A stretch of 25,345 nucleotides of DNA, from positions 1 to 25,345 of the forward strand of contig CAAGHV010000259.1 of the NCBI GenBank assembly GCA_900769785.1. Direction: 5' to 3'. A program made the translations under genes and the position numbers. The stretch comes from Bacteroidales bacterium. GTDB taxonomy: Bacteria > Bacteroidota > Bacteroidia > Bacteroidales > P3. The notes beneath the pieces are model-generated. The model had not been told where the DNA came from, made no database searches, and worked only from the letters and a program-made list of their open reading frames with translations. Positions 7,189 through 14,307 of the stretch are shown here, one piece after another; the first letter of the stretch is position 1, and each line of letters starts with the position of its first letter.

Positions 7189-8464
7189 CCAACAAGTGAA
7201 GCATACAGCTGTGGCGGTGCTTATGGTTGTAGCTATGATTTTTGCCGGAGGCTGTTCCGAAAAGAAATCGGTGCGAACCATAGACCCGCAAAAGGTAAAC
7301 TTCGAGGTGGCTTACGATGCCAACTTCGATGGTATAGTGTATCCATCGCTTATAATGGGGTTGGCAAACTATAACGGCAAAGTGGAGTCGGACTTCTTTT
7401 CATACAGGGTTACAAGTCCAAAGGACAACTCGGTGCTACGTATAGTTATGGACTCGTCGGTGCTGAACTATATTACCTTCTTCCAGGCCAACCTGCCCAA
7501 CAAAGGCGAGACCTACACTTTCTATCCATTAGTAAAATGGAAGTACGACAATCTTATACGCCTCAAACAGCCCGGCAAGGTTGACTTTACCTTTACCTGC
7601 TATATCAACGACGAAGAGGTAGATGTCAAAAACATAAGGCTCAACTATCGTACCATCAACGAGTGCCTATTGGGTATAAGAGATACTGCCAATAAGTATA
7701 TCGACTATCGGTGGATGTTTGCAGCTTTTGTAAATGAAGAACATCCATGGTTAGATGTTATGCTCAATAATATATTGGAGCAGAAACTTATTAGTCGTTT
7801 TTCGGGCTATCAGCTTGGCGAGAAGGAGGTGATAAACCAAGTGTTTGCCATCTGGTATTTCATCCAAAGTAAGGGTATCAAATACAGTTCTATATCCAAT
7901 ACCAGCAAGTATTCGACTAAAGTAAATTCGCAATATATAAGGTTTTTTGACGAGGTGTATCGCAACCGTCAGGCCAACTGTATCGATGCTTGTGCTTTTA
8001 TGGCCTCGATATTGAAAAAGATAGGGCTTACACCTGTGATATTTGTTGAACCTAAGCATGCATATCTTGGTTTTTATAAGGATAAAAATAAGAAGAAACT
8101 TGTACTACTCGAAACCACATTGGTAGGTGCTATCGATCTTACAACTATCGATGAAAAAGTGGATACCGCCACCGGCTTGTTGCCACAAAGCGAGTTGGAT
8201 AAATACAAAATACATCTTTCCCAGAAGGATATGGACAACTATCTTTCGGGTAAAACCGATTTGGAAAAACTGAAGCAAACCATATCGCGGTCGAACTTCA
8301 ACAATGCGATGAACTACAACGTAAACCGTTACAATAAAAACCGGAAGTTGTTTACCGAATCTAAGAATCAGAATTACCACAAGTTGGATATTGCCGAACT
8401 TAGAGAATTGGTACAGCCCATACGCAGCCGTGGAGGACGGTTATCGACAATGCGTAATTTGTAA
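7178..8464 (+). CDS. Transglutaminase-like lipoprotein
   Basis: A 428-residue predicted lipoprotein (two adjacent ATGs at 7178 and 7181; either may be used). The signal peptide ends at FAGGC, making Cys26 the likely lipid site. Residues about 35-200 are an uncharacterised beta-rich region. Residues about 215-320 resemble a transglutaminase-like/cysteine-protease fold: Cys268 in ANCIDACAFMASILKKIGL, His294 in PKHAYLGFY and an acidic residue at Glu312 in LLETT, in the order and spacing of the papain-like triad. The C-terminal 110 residues are charged and probably helical. It would sit on the periplasmic or outer-membrane side, perhaps acting on peptides or peptidoglycan, though activity is unproven. 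It overlaps the small transporter subunit by 11 bases, implying co-expression with the importer. Confidence 0.75.
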   Translation: MMNNQQVKHTAVAVLMVVAMIFAGGCSEKKSVRTIDPQKVNFEVAYDANFDGIVYPSLIMGLANYNGKVESDFFSYRVTSPKDNSVLRIVMDSSVLNYITFFQANLPNKGETYTFYPLVKWKYDNLIRLKQPGKVDFTFTCYINDEEVDVKNIRLNYRTINECLLGIRDTANKYIDYRWMFAAFVNEEHPWLDVMLNNILEQKLISRFSGYQLGEKEVINQVFAIWYFIQSKGIKYSSISNTSKYSTKVNSQYIRFFDEVYRNRQANCIDACAFMASILKKIGLTPVIFVEPKHAYLGFYKDKNKKKLVLLETTLVGAIDLTTIDEKVDTATGLLPQSELDKYKIHLSQKDMDNYLSGKTDLEKLKQTISRSNFNNAMNYNVNRYNKNRKLFTESKNQNYHKLDIAELRELVQPIRSRGGRLSTMRNL

Positions 8465-8520
8465 TTAATGGCTGATAGTTGCACTGTTGCGGTTGACTTG
8501 ATGATTTATAGCAGATATTG

Positions 8521-8546
8521 TAGAGGCGATGAATTCATCGCCTCTA
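8521..8546. terminator. Perfect palindrome, likely bidirectional terminator or REP-like unit
   Basis: TAGAGGCGATGAA is followed directly by its exact complement TTCATCGCCTCTA, then TTTGTAT. It is 57 bases after the lipoprotein stop. It can act as a terminator, but the perfect symmetry and the GGCGATGAA core also resemble short palindromic REP-like intergenic elements. Confidence 0.6.
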
Positions 8547-8565
8547 TTTGTATAACGCACTATAA

Positions 8566-8665
8566 GGATGGCGATGAATTTTCCTCGTGATCTAGATGAA
8601 TTTTTATCACGAGGAAAATTTATCTCCATCACGATGTAGTGTCTATCTTCCTGACGATGGAAATT
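8566..8665. repeat. Dispersed intergenic repeat, copy A
   Basis: Perfect 15-bp inverted repeat (8577-8591 AATTTTCCTCGTGAT with 8606-8620) followed by degenerate copies of the same words (ATCTCCATCACGATG, CTGACGATGGAAATT). The same vocabulary (GATGAATTTTC, ATCACGAGG, GGAAATTT) recurs at 12994-13082 and 23814-23866, always outside genes, so this looks like a dispersed family in this genome. Confidence 0.6.
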
Positions 8666-8708
8666 TGTTATCTTGGAGTGGCAATTGATAATTATAGGCG
8701 GTATATGG

Positions 8709-8738
8709 TTGTTGTTTCGCAGAATATTTGTAACTTTG
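8709..8738 (+). promoter_or_regulatory. Promoter of der
   Basis: TAACTTTG at 8731-8738 is a good -7 box, and TTGTTG at 8709-8714 sits at the -33 distance. The start codon is 53 bases further on. Confidence 0.65.
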
Positions 8739-8791
8739 CACTATATTTATGTAAACGAAAATAGTAATTAAACTATATAAATCAATCAATT

Positions 8792-10096
8792 ATGGGAAAT
8801 ATAGTAGCAATAGTAGGTCGTCCTAATGTAGGAAAATCCACTTTTTTTAATCGTTTAACCGAAACACGCAGTGCCATTGTCGATTCCGTAAGCGGCGTTA
8901 CTCGCGATCGCCAATATGGTAAAGCCGAATGGACCGGAATACATTTTTCGGTTATCGACACCGGCGGTTATGTGGTTGGTGGCGACGATTCGTTTGAGAT
9001 AGAAATACGCAAACAAGTACAATTGGCCATCGACGAGGCCGACGTTATCCTATTTTTGGTTGATGTAAAAGAGGGGGTTACTCCAATGGATGAAGATGTT
9101 GCCGATATGCTTCGCCGTTGCAAAAAGAAAGTACTGCTAGTGGTAAACAAAGTAGATACCCCCCTTCGTATGAACGATGTGGCGGAATTTTACGCTATGG
9201 GGCTTGGCGACCCCTATCCCATTTCGGGTATGAACGGCTCGGGAACCGGCGAACTGCTTGACGAAGTTGTTAAAGGTATGAAAGACGAGGTGGACGAAAC
9301 TTCCGACCTTCCGCGTATAGCAGTGGTGGGTAGGCCCAATGTAGGCAAATCGTCGATGATTAATGCCCTTACCGGACAAGACCGAAACATTGTTACTCCT
9401 ATAGCAGGTACCACTCGCGATTCGATATTCACTCGCTACAACCTTTTTGGTTTCGACTTCAACTTTGTAGATACCGCTGGCCTTCGCAAGAAGCAGAAGG
9501 TAAGCGAAGATATAGAGTTTTACTCCGTTTTGCGTTCGGTGCGTGCCATCGAAAATAGTGATGTGTGCATTCTTATGATAGATGCTTCGCAGGGTTTGGA
9601 GCAGCAAGATTTGAATATCTACGGCCTTATTCAACGTAACAACAAGGGTGTGGTGATAGTGGTAAACAAGTGGGACTTGGTAGAAAAGAATACTAACACA
9701 CATCGCGAGTTTGAGAAGATGATACGCGAACGTATTGCTCCTTTCAATGATGTGCCTATCGTGTTTACCTCGGTTATCAACAAGCAACGTATCTTTAAAG
9801 TATTGGAGATAACCAAGCAGGTATATGATGCTCGCAGCCGACGCATATCCACTTCCGAACTCAACGAGGCTTTGCTCCCGATAGTGAAAGAGCAGAATCC
9901 GCCACCTGCAATAAAGGGCAAACATATAAAGATAAAGTACATCACTCAGTTGCCTACGGCATATCCGCAGTTTGTATTCTTCTGCAATCTGCCGCAGTAC
10001 ATCCGCGACCCATACCGCCGATTTGTCGAAAACCGTATGCGCGAAATGTGGGATTTCCACGGTGTACCTATGAAGATTTACTTCCGCGAAAAGTAG
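8792..10096 (+). CDS. der: Ribosome-associated GTPase Der (EngA)
   Basis: A 434-residue protein with two GTPase domains in tandem and a C-terminal KH-like domain, the layout unique to Der/EngA, an essential cytoplasmic factor in assembly of the large ribosomal subunit. First domain: P-loop GRPNVGKS at residues 9-16, DTGG at 56-59, NKVD at 119-122. Second domain: GRPNVGKS at 180-187, DTAG at 227-230, NKWD at 292-295. The last roughly 80 residues (from about IKGKHIKIKYITQLP) form the KH-like part and end in a typical GVPMKIYFREK. Length is normal for the family. It is a single-gene unit with its own promoter and a hairpin terminator shared with the convergent operon. Confidence 0.97.
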   Translation: MGNIVAIVGRPNVGKSTFFNRLTETRSAIVDSVSGVTRDRQYGKAEWTGIHFSVIDTGGYVVGGDDSFEIEIRKQVQLAIDEADVILFLVDVKEGVTPMDEDVADMLRRCKKKVLLVVNKVDTPLRMNDVAEFYAMGLGDPYPISGMNGSGTGELLDEVVKGMKDEVDETSDLPRIAVVGRPNVGKSSMINALTGQDRNIVTPIAGTTRDSIFTRYNLFGFDFNFVDTAGLRKKQKVSEDIEFYSVLRSVRAIENSDVCILMIDASQGLEQQDLNIYGLIQRNNKGVVIVVNKWDLVEKNTNTHREFEKMIRERIAPFNDVPIVFTSVINKQRIFKVLEITKQVYDARSRRISTSELNEALLPIVKEQNPPPAIKGKHIKIKYITQLPTAYPQFVFFCNLPQYIRDPYRRFVENRMREMWDFHGVPMKIYFREK

Positions 10097-10120
10097 TTAT
10101 ATCGGGCAATAAATAATAGT

Positions 10121-10173
10121 TAGCAGTCAATAGTTGGGGTTAAATTCCCAAACTATTGACTGCTATTTGTTTT
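10121..10173. terminator. Bidirectional terminator between der and the sigma operon
   Basis: A 15-bp perfect stem (10121-10135 TAGCAGTCAATAGTT with 10151-10165), extended by GGG/CCC inside the loop with one bulge, is followed by TTTGTTTT on the + strand. The genes on both sides converge on it. Confidence 0.85.
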
Positions 10174-10177
10174 ACAG

Positions 10178-10657
10178 CTATCTGTTTACCATTCCTCTTA
10201 CCGTTGGCGTTTTTCCGGCGAGAAAGCGGGCTATGGCTTCTTTCCTTTTGGCGTTGCCTAGACTGTGGACCACTATTATCGACTTTTCTTTAGGTGAAAA
10301 GCCTACATAGCAGCAGTCGTTTAGGTTTATTTTGCCGTCCTTGGCGGTGGGGGCTTGGCGTGGATTGCTGTTGTTGCGTATCAGCAATGTCTTGCCGTAG
10401 GTTTTGGTTACGTTCTTTATGTCCTCGTCCTCGAGGTGGAACTCGTGGCGTAGGGCGTTGAATGTTCGTTGGCTTATGCATCGTATAAGCGTCATCTCCA
10501 CTTGGTATTCGCCAATGTCGTAGTGGCTGAAATATGCCACTTCGTACAGCCTGCCACGACCTACAAATTCGTCGTACAGGTTCTTGTTTTGGGCTTGGCC
10601 TGTTGTAGTTATGACCATAAGTGTCGCAATGATTATTGTTCGTATCGTTGTTTTCAT
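10178..10657 (-). CDS. Secreted protein of the sigma/anti-sigma operon, unknown function
   Basis: A 159-residue exported protein. The signal peptide covers residues 1-22 (cleavage after GQA, before QNKN); there is no lipobox. The mature part has a segment LYEVAYFSHYDIGEYQVEMTLIR, a DCCYVGFSPKEKSIIVVHS strand pair and a basic C-terminus. I do not recognise a family with certainty. Its start overlaps the stop of the anti-sigma-like gene by one base (TAATG), so it is translationally coupled to it. In Bacteroidales such ECF operons often carry a small exported protein, but its role is not known. Confidence 0.7.
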   Translation of the reverse strand: MKTTIRTIIIATLMVITTTGQAQNKNLYDEFVGRGRLYEVAYFSHYDIGEYQVEMTLIRCISQRTFNALRHEFHLEDEDIKNVTKTYGKTLLIRNNSNPRQAPTAKDGKINLNDCCYVGFSPKEKSIIVVHSLGNAKRKEAIARFLAGKTPTVRGMVNR

Positions 10658-11067
10658 TATGCCAGGGTTGTTAAAGTGTTTTGTAAATGTTGTTCTATTT
10701 CGGTGCTTATTATGCCCATGCTACAGTATGCCATGGGTTGGCCTTCGGGGTTGTGGCTTTTGTGGCTGCGGGGTATGAATATCGTTGTTACAATAATAAC
10801 TATCGTAGCCGCTGCTGCCACCCGTAGCCATAAGACTTTGTGCCTGCGTGGAGCTGTCAGCTCCATGACCCGGCGTTTGCCTTTGGCTGCCATATATGCC
10901 ATTGCCAAGGGAAGTATCACCTTGCTTTGTTGTGGATAAAGGTTTTGAGCTTTGCCGGCGTTGTTTAGAAAATAGCGGTATAGGTGCTCCCTTTCGCTGC
11001 GGCTTATGGTAGCATCATAAAACTCTTCTATCAGTAGGTCTATATATTCTGTGTTGGTTGTTTTCAT
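10657..11067 (-). CDS. Anti-sigma-factor-like single-pass membrane protein
   Basis: A 136-residue protein. The N-terminus YIDLLIEEFYDATISRSERE resembles the short helical sigma-binding region of Bacteroidetes anti-sigma factors (a small acidic helix, then a conserved Ser/Glu turn and LYRYF). A single hydrophobic helix lies at about residues 77-98, after a basic stretch, placing the N-terminus in the cytoplasm and a short C-terminal tail in the periplasm. It overlaps the upstream sigma gene by four bases (ATGA), the usual arrangement for a regulator and its sigma factor. The periplasmic tail of about 38 residues is too small to be a classical FecR sensor, so signal reception may involve the exported protein encoded next. 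Confidence 0.7.
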   Translation of the reverse strand: MKTTNTEYIDLLIEEFYDATISRSEREHLYRYFLNNAGKAQNLYPQQSKVILPLAMAYMAAKGKRRVMELTAPRRHKVLWLRVAAAATIVIIVTTIFIPRSHKSHNPEGQPMAYCSMGIISTEIEQHLQNTLTTLA

Positions 11068-11516
11068 TTTTCGTTATTTAATTGTTTGTGTATCTTAGCT
11101 ATCTGTTTTCTTATTGTGCTTGGTGTTTTGCCGTATCGCAGAGCTATCTCGGTACAGCTGTAACCCTCAATGTCGTGCAGCTCTATCAGGCGGTGGTACT
11201 TGGGCGGCAGGCTTTGCAGTAGGTCGGTGCTGTGGCTGTAGGCCGGCTCCGTGGCGGGCAGGTTGGCTTCGCCCACGCTCTCCAACGGTATTACGGCTAT
11301 GCTCCGCCCTATGTGCTTGTAGCACTTGTTGCTTATAGCCCTTAGGCAGTAGCTCTCTAGGTTATCCACCATGCTGTATCGTTCGCCATGGCGGTATATA
11401 TCTATAAGTACCTCCTGCACCATATCCTGGGCCAAGTCTATATCTCCAAGTATGCTGTGGGCGTGATTTAGAAACAGTTTGTAGTGTTTATCTATTACAG
11501 TTTGTATGTCTATCAT
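11064..11516 (-). CDS. ECF-type RNA polymerase sigma factor
   Basis: A 150-residue sigma-70 family protein of the ECF group. Region 2 lies at about residues 10-70, with the core-binding segment DIDLAQDMVQEVLIDIYRH; region 4 at about 97-146, with LQSLPPKYHRLIELHDIEGYS and a helix-turn-helix around TEIALRYGKTPSTIRKQI. It is slightly short for an ECF factor because the linker between the regions is brief. AGGAGGAA lies just upstream as ribosome-binding site. It heads a three-gene unit with overlapping ends, so it probably controls its own operon and others, under control of the next gene's product. Confidence 0.9.
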   Translation of the reverse strand: MIDIQTVIDKHYKLFLNHAHSILGDIDLAQDMVQEVLIDIYRHGERYSMVDNLESYCLRAISNKCYKHIGRSIAVIPLESVGEANLPATEPAYSHSTDLLQSLPPKYHRLIELHDIEGYSCTEIALRYGKTPSTIRKQIAKIHKQLNNEK

Positions 11517-11564
11517 GATAGAATTGTTTTCTTCCTCCTCTATTGATTATGTCTTTTTTTGGTG

Positions 11565-11572
11565 CAAAGATA
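11565..11572 (-). promoter_or_regulatory. Possible -7 box of the ECF sigma operon
   Basis: On the minus strand this reads TATCTTTG, matching TAnnTTTG, 49 bases before the sigma start. The -33 position shows no TTTG, which would be consistent with recognition by an alternative (ECF) sigma factor or with a weak site. Confidence 0.45.
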
Positions 11573-12340
11573 TTATAGGTTGTTTTCCTTTTCCATTATC
11601 TGTTTTATCTGTAGTTCTTCTATTTGAGCCAGCTCTTTGGCTGTGAATTTGTCAAGGTATTCTTCTTCCAGTTCCACTATGGCGTGGTATTCGGCAACGG
11701 CTTCTTTGCTCGAAAAGCTGTAGCCGTATTTGGCTATAAGGGTGTCGAACTTATTCATATTGTCGGCTGCTGCTGTGGCATAATCTTTGTTGAACGAGTA
11801 CAGAAGTTGTTGCAATTCGCGGTTTCTTTCCAAAAGGTCCTTATTAAGGGTCACTTCCACATAGCCAGATTTTGCATTTTTCTCAGATTTCTTTTTTTCC
11901 AATAGAATTGAGTCTAATGGTGTCGGTTTAGGTCTTATGGGTTTTACTTTCCGAGGTCTTATTCCACTTAAGAAATCCATATTTTTAATACAATGAGGGT
12001 ATGGAGATTCCATATCCACTACAACAAAGTTATTTTCGTCATTGATAAAAATAAATTTACTATCATGACGTAATCCTCCTGCTCTTGGATTTTCATCAAT
12101 ATAGAAAAACCATGTTTTATAATTGGGAGATACAGCTAATGTATCATAACTTATTATATAGGTTGTTATAATTGTATTCTCTATAACAAGTTCTTTTGAA
12201 ACAAATATATTTATTTCTTTATTTTCCCAATCGTTTGGTAAAATATTTGTTTTTAAAAACTCATAAGCAGAGTCTCTACTTATTTGGGCATTACAATGGA
12301 GTGAAATTCCAATTATTACTAATAAAATTAATTTCTTCAT
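11573..12340 (-). CDS. Secreted protein of unknown function with mosaic composition
   Basis: A 255-residue exported protein. The signal peptide is residues 1-18 (cleavage after NA, before QISRD). The N-terminal half (to about residue 130) is a beta-rich domain with WFFYIDENPRAGG; a Lys/Pro/Arg linker (RPRKVKPIRPKPTP) follows; the C-terminal half is charged and probably a long helical region ending in QIKQIMEKENNL. No family is recognised. Base composition differs strongly between halves: hand count gives 14 G/C in 60 bases at 12181-12240 but 28 in 60 at 11641-11700. It begins four bases after the stop of the upstream lipoprotein, suggesting one unit. Confidence 0.7.
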   Translation of the reverse strand: MKKLILLVIIGISLHCNAQISRDSAYEFLKTNILPNDWENKEINIFVSKELVIENTIITTYIISYDTLAVSPNYKTWFFYIDENPRAGGLRHDSKFIFINDENNFVVVDMESPYPHCIKNMDFLSGIRPRKVKPIRPKPTPLDSILLEKKKSEKNAKSGYVEVTLNKDLLERNRELQQLLYSFNKDYATAAADNMNKFDTLIAKYGYSFSSKEAVAEYHAIVELEEEYLDKFTAKELAQIEELQIKQIMEKENNL

Positions 12341-12344
12341 GATA

Positions 12345-12770
12345 CTACAAGTTTATAGGTATAAAAATTCCAGGATTAACAAAGTTAAGAATGTAAGAAC
12401 CTTTCTCAAGATCATTTATCTGGAAAGAGTTGTCAATCTTACAAATACAATTTACATATCCGTCGGTCCACTCCGAAATTCGGATTGTATCGTTTATAAG
12501 TTGAACATCTACATGTACGTCTTCGCCACACCCTACAGTCAAATTATGATGAGTAATGTACAGTGCATGGTTGTGATAAGAATACACAATCGAATCGGCA
12601 TCTGAAAGATCTTTGCTAAAAGCATCTTTACTTTCCGATAAGCAATCGGTGTAACTAATGTTGGATACTGAAAGATTTTTTACTTCTTTCTCTTTTTTGC
12701 AGCTGCTAATGCTTAGCATTCCTACGGCTGCCAATGCCAATAAGGCGGTTTTTAATCTTAAAGTTCTCAT
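12345..12770 (-). CDS. Small lipoprotein sharing the signal-peptide cassette
   Basis: A 141-residue predicted lipoprotein. The signal peptide ends in SISSC (Cys24) and is followed by KKEKE. Residues 6-26 are nearly the same as in the tandem lipoproteins at 966 and 1449, and the DNA of codons 7-24 (12699-12752) differs by a single base from each of them, yet the mature part (residues 27-141, with YTDCLSESKDAFSKD and a late CICKIDNSFQI) shows no relation to theirs. Function is unknown. It is followed four bases later by the secreted protein gene. No clear promoter is visible upstream. Confidence 0.75.
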   Translation of the reverse strand: MRTLRLKTALLALAAVGMLSISSCKKEKEVKNLSVSNISYTDCLSESKDAFSKDLSDADSIVYSYHNHALYITHHNLTVGCGEDVHVDVQLINDTIRISEWTDGYVNCICKIDNSFQINDLEKGSYILNFVNPGIFIPINL

Positions 12771-12993
12771 GAGTAAATCAATTTAATTGTTAATATATTT
12801 ATTTGCGTTTATTACGTGAAAGTTTTTGCCCTTTCACCTATATGTGTCTTAAAAAGGGGCAAAACGGGAACGGAGGTGAAACTTTTTTTTCAAAAAAAAC
12901 AGTCGTGGTTTTGAATGTTGGGCGTAGGGTGTTGTGCAATAGGGCGTTGTGGGTTGAAATATTTTTTGCTAAGGGTTGTTTTTTTATTCCGTA

Positions 12994-13082
12994 GGAAGGA
13001 AATTTTCATCGGGATGGAGATGAATTTTCATCGGGAGGAAATTTTATCTACATCACGAGGGAGATGAATCCGGATCGGGGAG
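12994..13082. repeat. Dispersed intergenic repeat, copy B (degenerate tandem array)
   Basis: About four units of roughly 20-23 bases built from the words GGAAATTTTCATCGGGA, AGATGAATTTTCATCGGGA, GGAAATTTTATCTACATCA and GAGATGAATCCGGATCGGG. AATTTTCATCGGGA occurs exactly at 13001-13014 and 13023-13036. The units share vocabulary with copies at 8566-8665 and 23814-23866. Confidence 0.65.
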
Positions 13083-13163
13083 GGAAAAGAATGTATGTGA
13101 TGGGGTGTATGCAGTGGGGTGTATGCGATACGCCCGTACGGATATGCAGGCGGATAATTGTAG

Positions 13164-13182
13164 GGGCGAATTGCATTCGCCC
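13164..13182. repeat. REP-like hairpin with GGGCGAAT arms
   Basis: GGGCGAAT and ATTCGCCC flank a three-base loop, preceded by GTAG. Short palindromes of this kind (GTAGGGGCGAATTGCATTCG) are familiar from intergenic regions of many gut bacteria and resemble REP elements. No transposase gene is nearby. Confidence 0.55.
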
Positions 13183-13349
13183 GATATATAGGGATTGCCC
13201 ATTTGGGGTTATAATGGTTGCCGGGCATAAGTATGCGGTTTAGCATCCGTAAGTGTCATGGTTTTAAGTCGTAACTATGTGAGTTATGTGTCGTAAGTAT
13301 GGCACTTTTGGGTCGTAACCCGCATGGTTACGGGTTCGTTTATACATAT

Positions 13350-13387
13350 AAAAAGCCTTGCCGATATGGTTGTCGGCAAGGCTTTTT
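13350..13387 (-). terminator. Terminator of the outer-membrane barrel gene
   Basis: A perfect 15-bp stem (AAAAAGCCTTGCCGA with its complement) and eight-base loop, 40 bases after the stop of the gene at 13428, followed on the minus strand by TTTTTATATG. Confidence 0.85.
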
Positions 13388-13427
13388 GGTGATGTTTTTA
13401 TGTTCTGATTATATATCTCTCGAAGTT

Positions 13428-14117
13428 TTATTTCAATGAGAAGTGGTATCCCAACATAAACATAAAAGCTTGTTGTGTGCCTGTAAATGAGTTGCGGTCG
13501 TCAACCAAGGCATCTTTTTCTTCCATTGGTATAAAGAAACCTTTATCTATTACAAAGTCGAAAGTAAGGTCGCGAAAACGATAGCCTATGCTTATTATAA
13601 GGCTTAGGTCAAACATTTCCCACTCGTCGAATATCTTAGTTTCGGTTTGGCTGTTCCATTCCGGACCCCACACACCCACATAGTCGGGGCTTATAATGGT
13701 GCGTTGGCGTGTGCCAAACAGACCTATATTGGCAGCCGGTCCTATTGAGAAGTTTACAAAATGTTCATCGGCTATAGGCAATCTGTATGTATAAACCACT
13801 AGTAAAGGTATTTGTAAATACCATGGGTGATACACGTCAACTATATTGGTAATAAGGTCGGTTTTTTCCATCTTTGAGCCTTTTCTAACCAACGATAGAC
13901 CCGATTGCAACTCCATTTCGGGCAATGATCCTATGGAGAAGGAGTATTTGACAAATCCGCCAACATTAAGTCCTGTGGTGGAATGCATAAAGAGATCGTC
14001 GCTAAATTTGGCAAAACCAATACCGGTACGACCACCTACAGCACTGAATTGTGCATTGGCTGAAAAGCCAAAAAATAGTGATATTATACTTGTAATAATT
14101 ATTTTCTTTACAGACAT
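13428..14117 (-). CDS. Outer-membrane beta-barrel protein (PorT-like)
   Basis: A 229-residue protein with a signal peptide (residues 1-22, cleavage after ANA before QFSAVGG) and then alternating amphipathic strands typical of the eight-stranded PorT-like/outer membrane beta-barrel family: repeated Gly-aromatic strands such as TGLNVGGFVKYSF and FVNFSIGPAANIGLFG, ending in MLGYHFSLK with a terminal aromatic-X-hydrophobic pattern recognised by outer-membrane assembly. The substrate or role is unknown. It lies 190 bases downstream of the DPP IV gene and may have its own promoter at 14217-14224, giving a leader of about 100 bases that contains a hairpin. Confidence 0.85.
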   Translation of the reverse strand: MSVKKIIITSIISLFFGFSANAQFSAVGGRTGIGFAKFSDDLFMHSTTGLNVGGFVKYSFSIGSLPEMELQSGLSLVRKGSKMEKTDLITNIVDVYHPWYLQIPLLVVYTYRLPIADEHFVNFSIGPAANIGLFGTRQRTIISPDYVGVWGPEWNSQTETKIFDEWEMFDLSLIISIGYRFRDLTFDFVIDKGFFIPMEEKDALVDDRNSFTGTQQAFMFMLGYHFSLK

Positions 14118-14161
14118 AACGTATTTTATTTTATCCTTATCATCAATGTTTTAGCCTATAG

Positions 14162-14195
14162 AAACACATTCTTTTTGGCTAAAAAGAATGTGTTT
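14162..14195 (-). terminator. Hairpin between DPP IV and barrel genes
   Basis: A perfect 15-bp stem (AAACACATTCTTTTT with its complement) and four-base loop. It may end DPP IV transcription, but there is no strong T-run beyond the stem on the minus strand; alternatively it lies in the leader of the barrel gene. Confidence 0.5.
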
Positions 14196-14216
14196 TCGGC
14201 CTCTAAAAATCAGCTA

Positions 14217-14224
14217 CAAAATTA
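14217..14224 (-). promoter_or_regulatory. Possible -7 box of the barrel gene
   Basis: Minus-strand TAATTTTG matches TAnnTTTG, 100 bases before the start at 14117. No clear -33 partner is seen. Confidence 0.35.
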
Positions 14225-14307
14225 CAAATTTTCTTACAATCTGTAGTGCTTTATAGGTATTTTCTTTCAGTATTTTTTGTAATATATTGTTTTTCAAGTG
14301 TAAAAAC

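Larger units (their letters stand above)
8465..8791. other. Intergenic region between the lipoprotein and der
   Basis: A gene-free stretch of 327 bases. It contains a perfect 26-base palindrome just after the lipoprotein gene, a second inverted repeat of the dispersed TTTTCCTCGTGAT type, further degenerate copies of that motif to about 8665, and the der promoter at 8731. No reading frame of note is present. Confidence 0.7.
12771..13427. other. 657-base intergenic region rich in short repeats
   Basis: No gene is supported. It contains a GTGAAAG/CTTTCAC hairpin near 12816-12837, a degenerate tandem repeat at 12994-13082, a doubled TGGGGTGTATGC at 13101-13112 and 13115-13126, a GGGCGAAT hairpin at 13164-13182, three loose copies of GTCGTAA between about 13267 and 13315, and the terminator of the barrel gene at 13350-13387. 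Frames at 12803-12994 and 13028-13246 run through these repeats and have no protein-like features. Confidence 0.65.

Noticed and set aside
9137..10060. Long frame opposite der (307 codons)
   Set aside because: It is a shadow of der, whose two GTPase domains are unmistakable; the opposite product shows no domain.
12803..12994. 63-codon frame in the repeat-rich gap
   Set aside because: Composed of A/T runs and repeat DNA; no start context or conserved feature.
12994..13082. Possible CRISPR array
   Set aside because: Units are degenerate, about 20-23 bases, with no unique spacers and no cas genes nearby.
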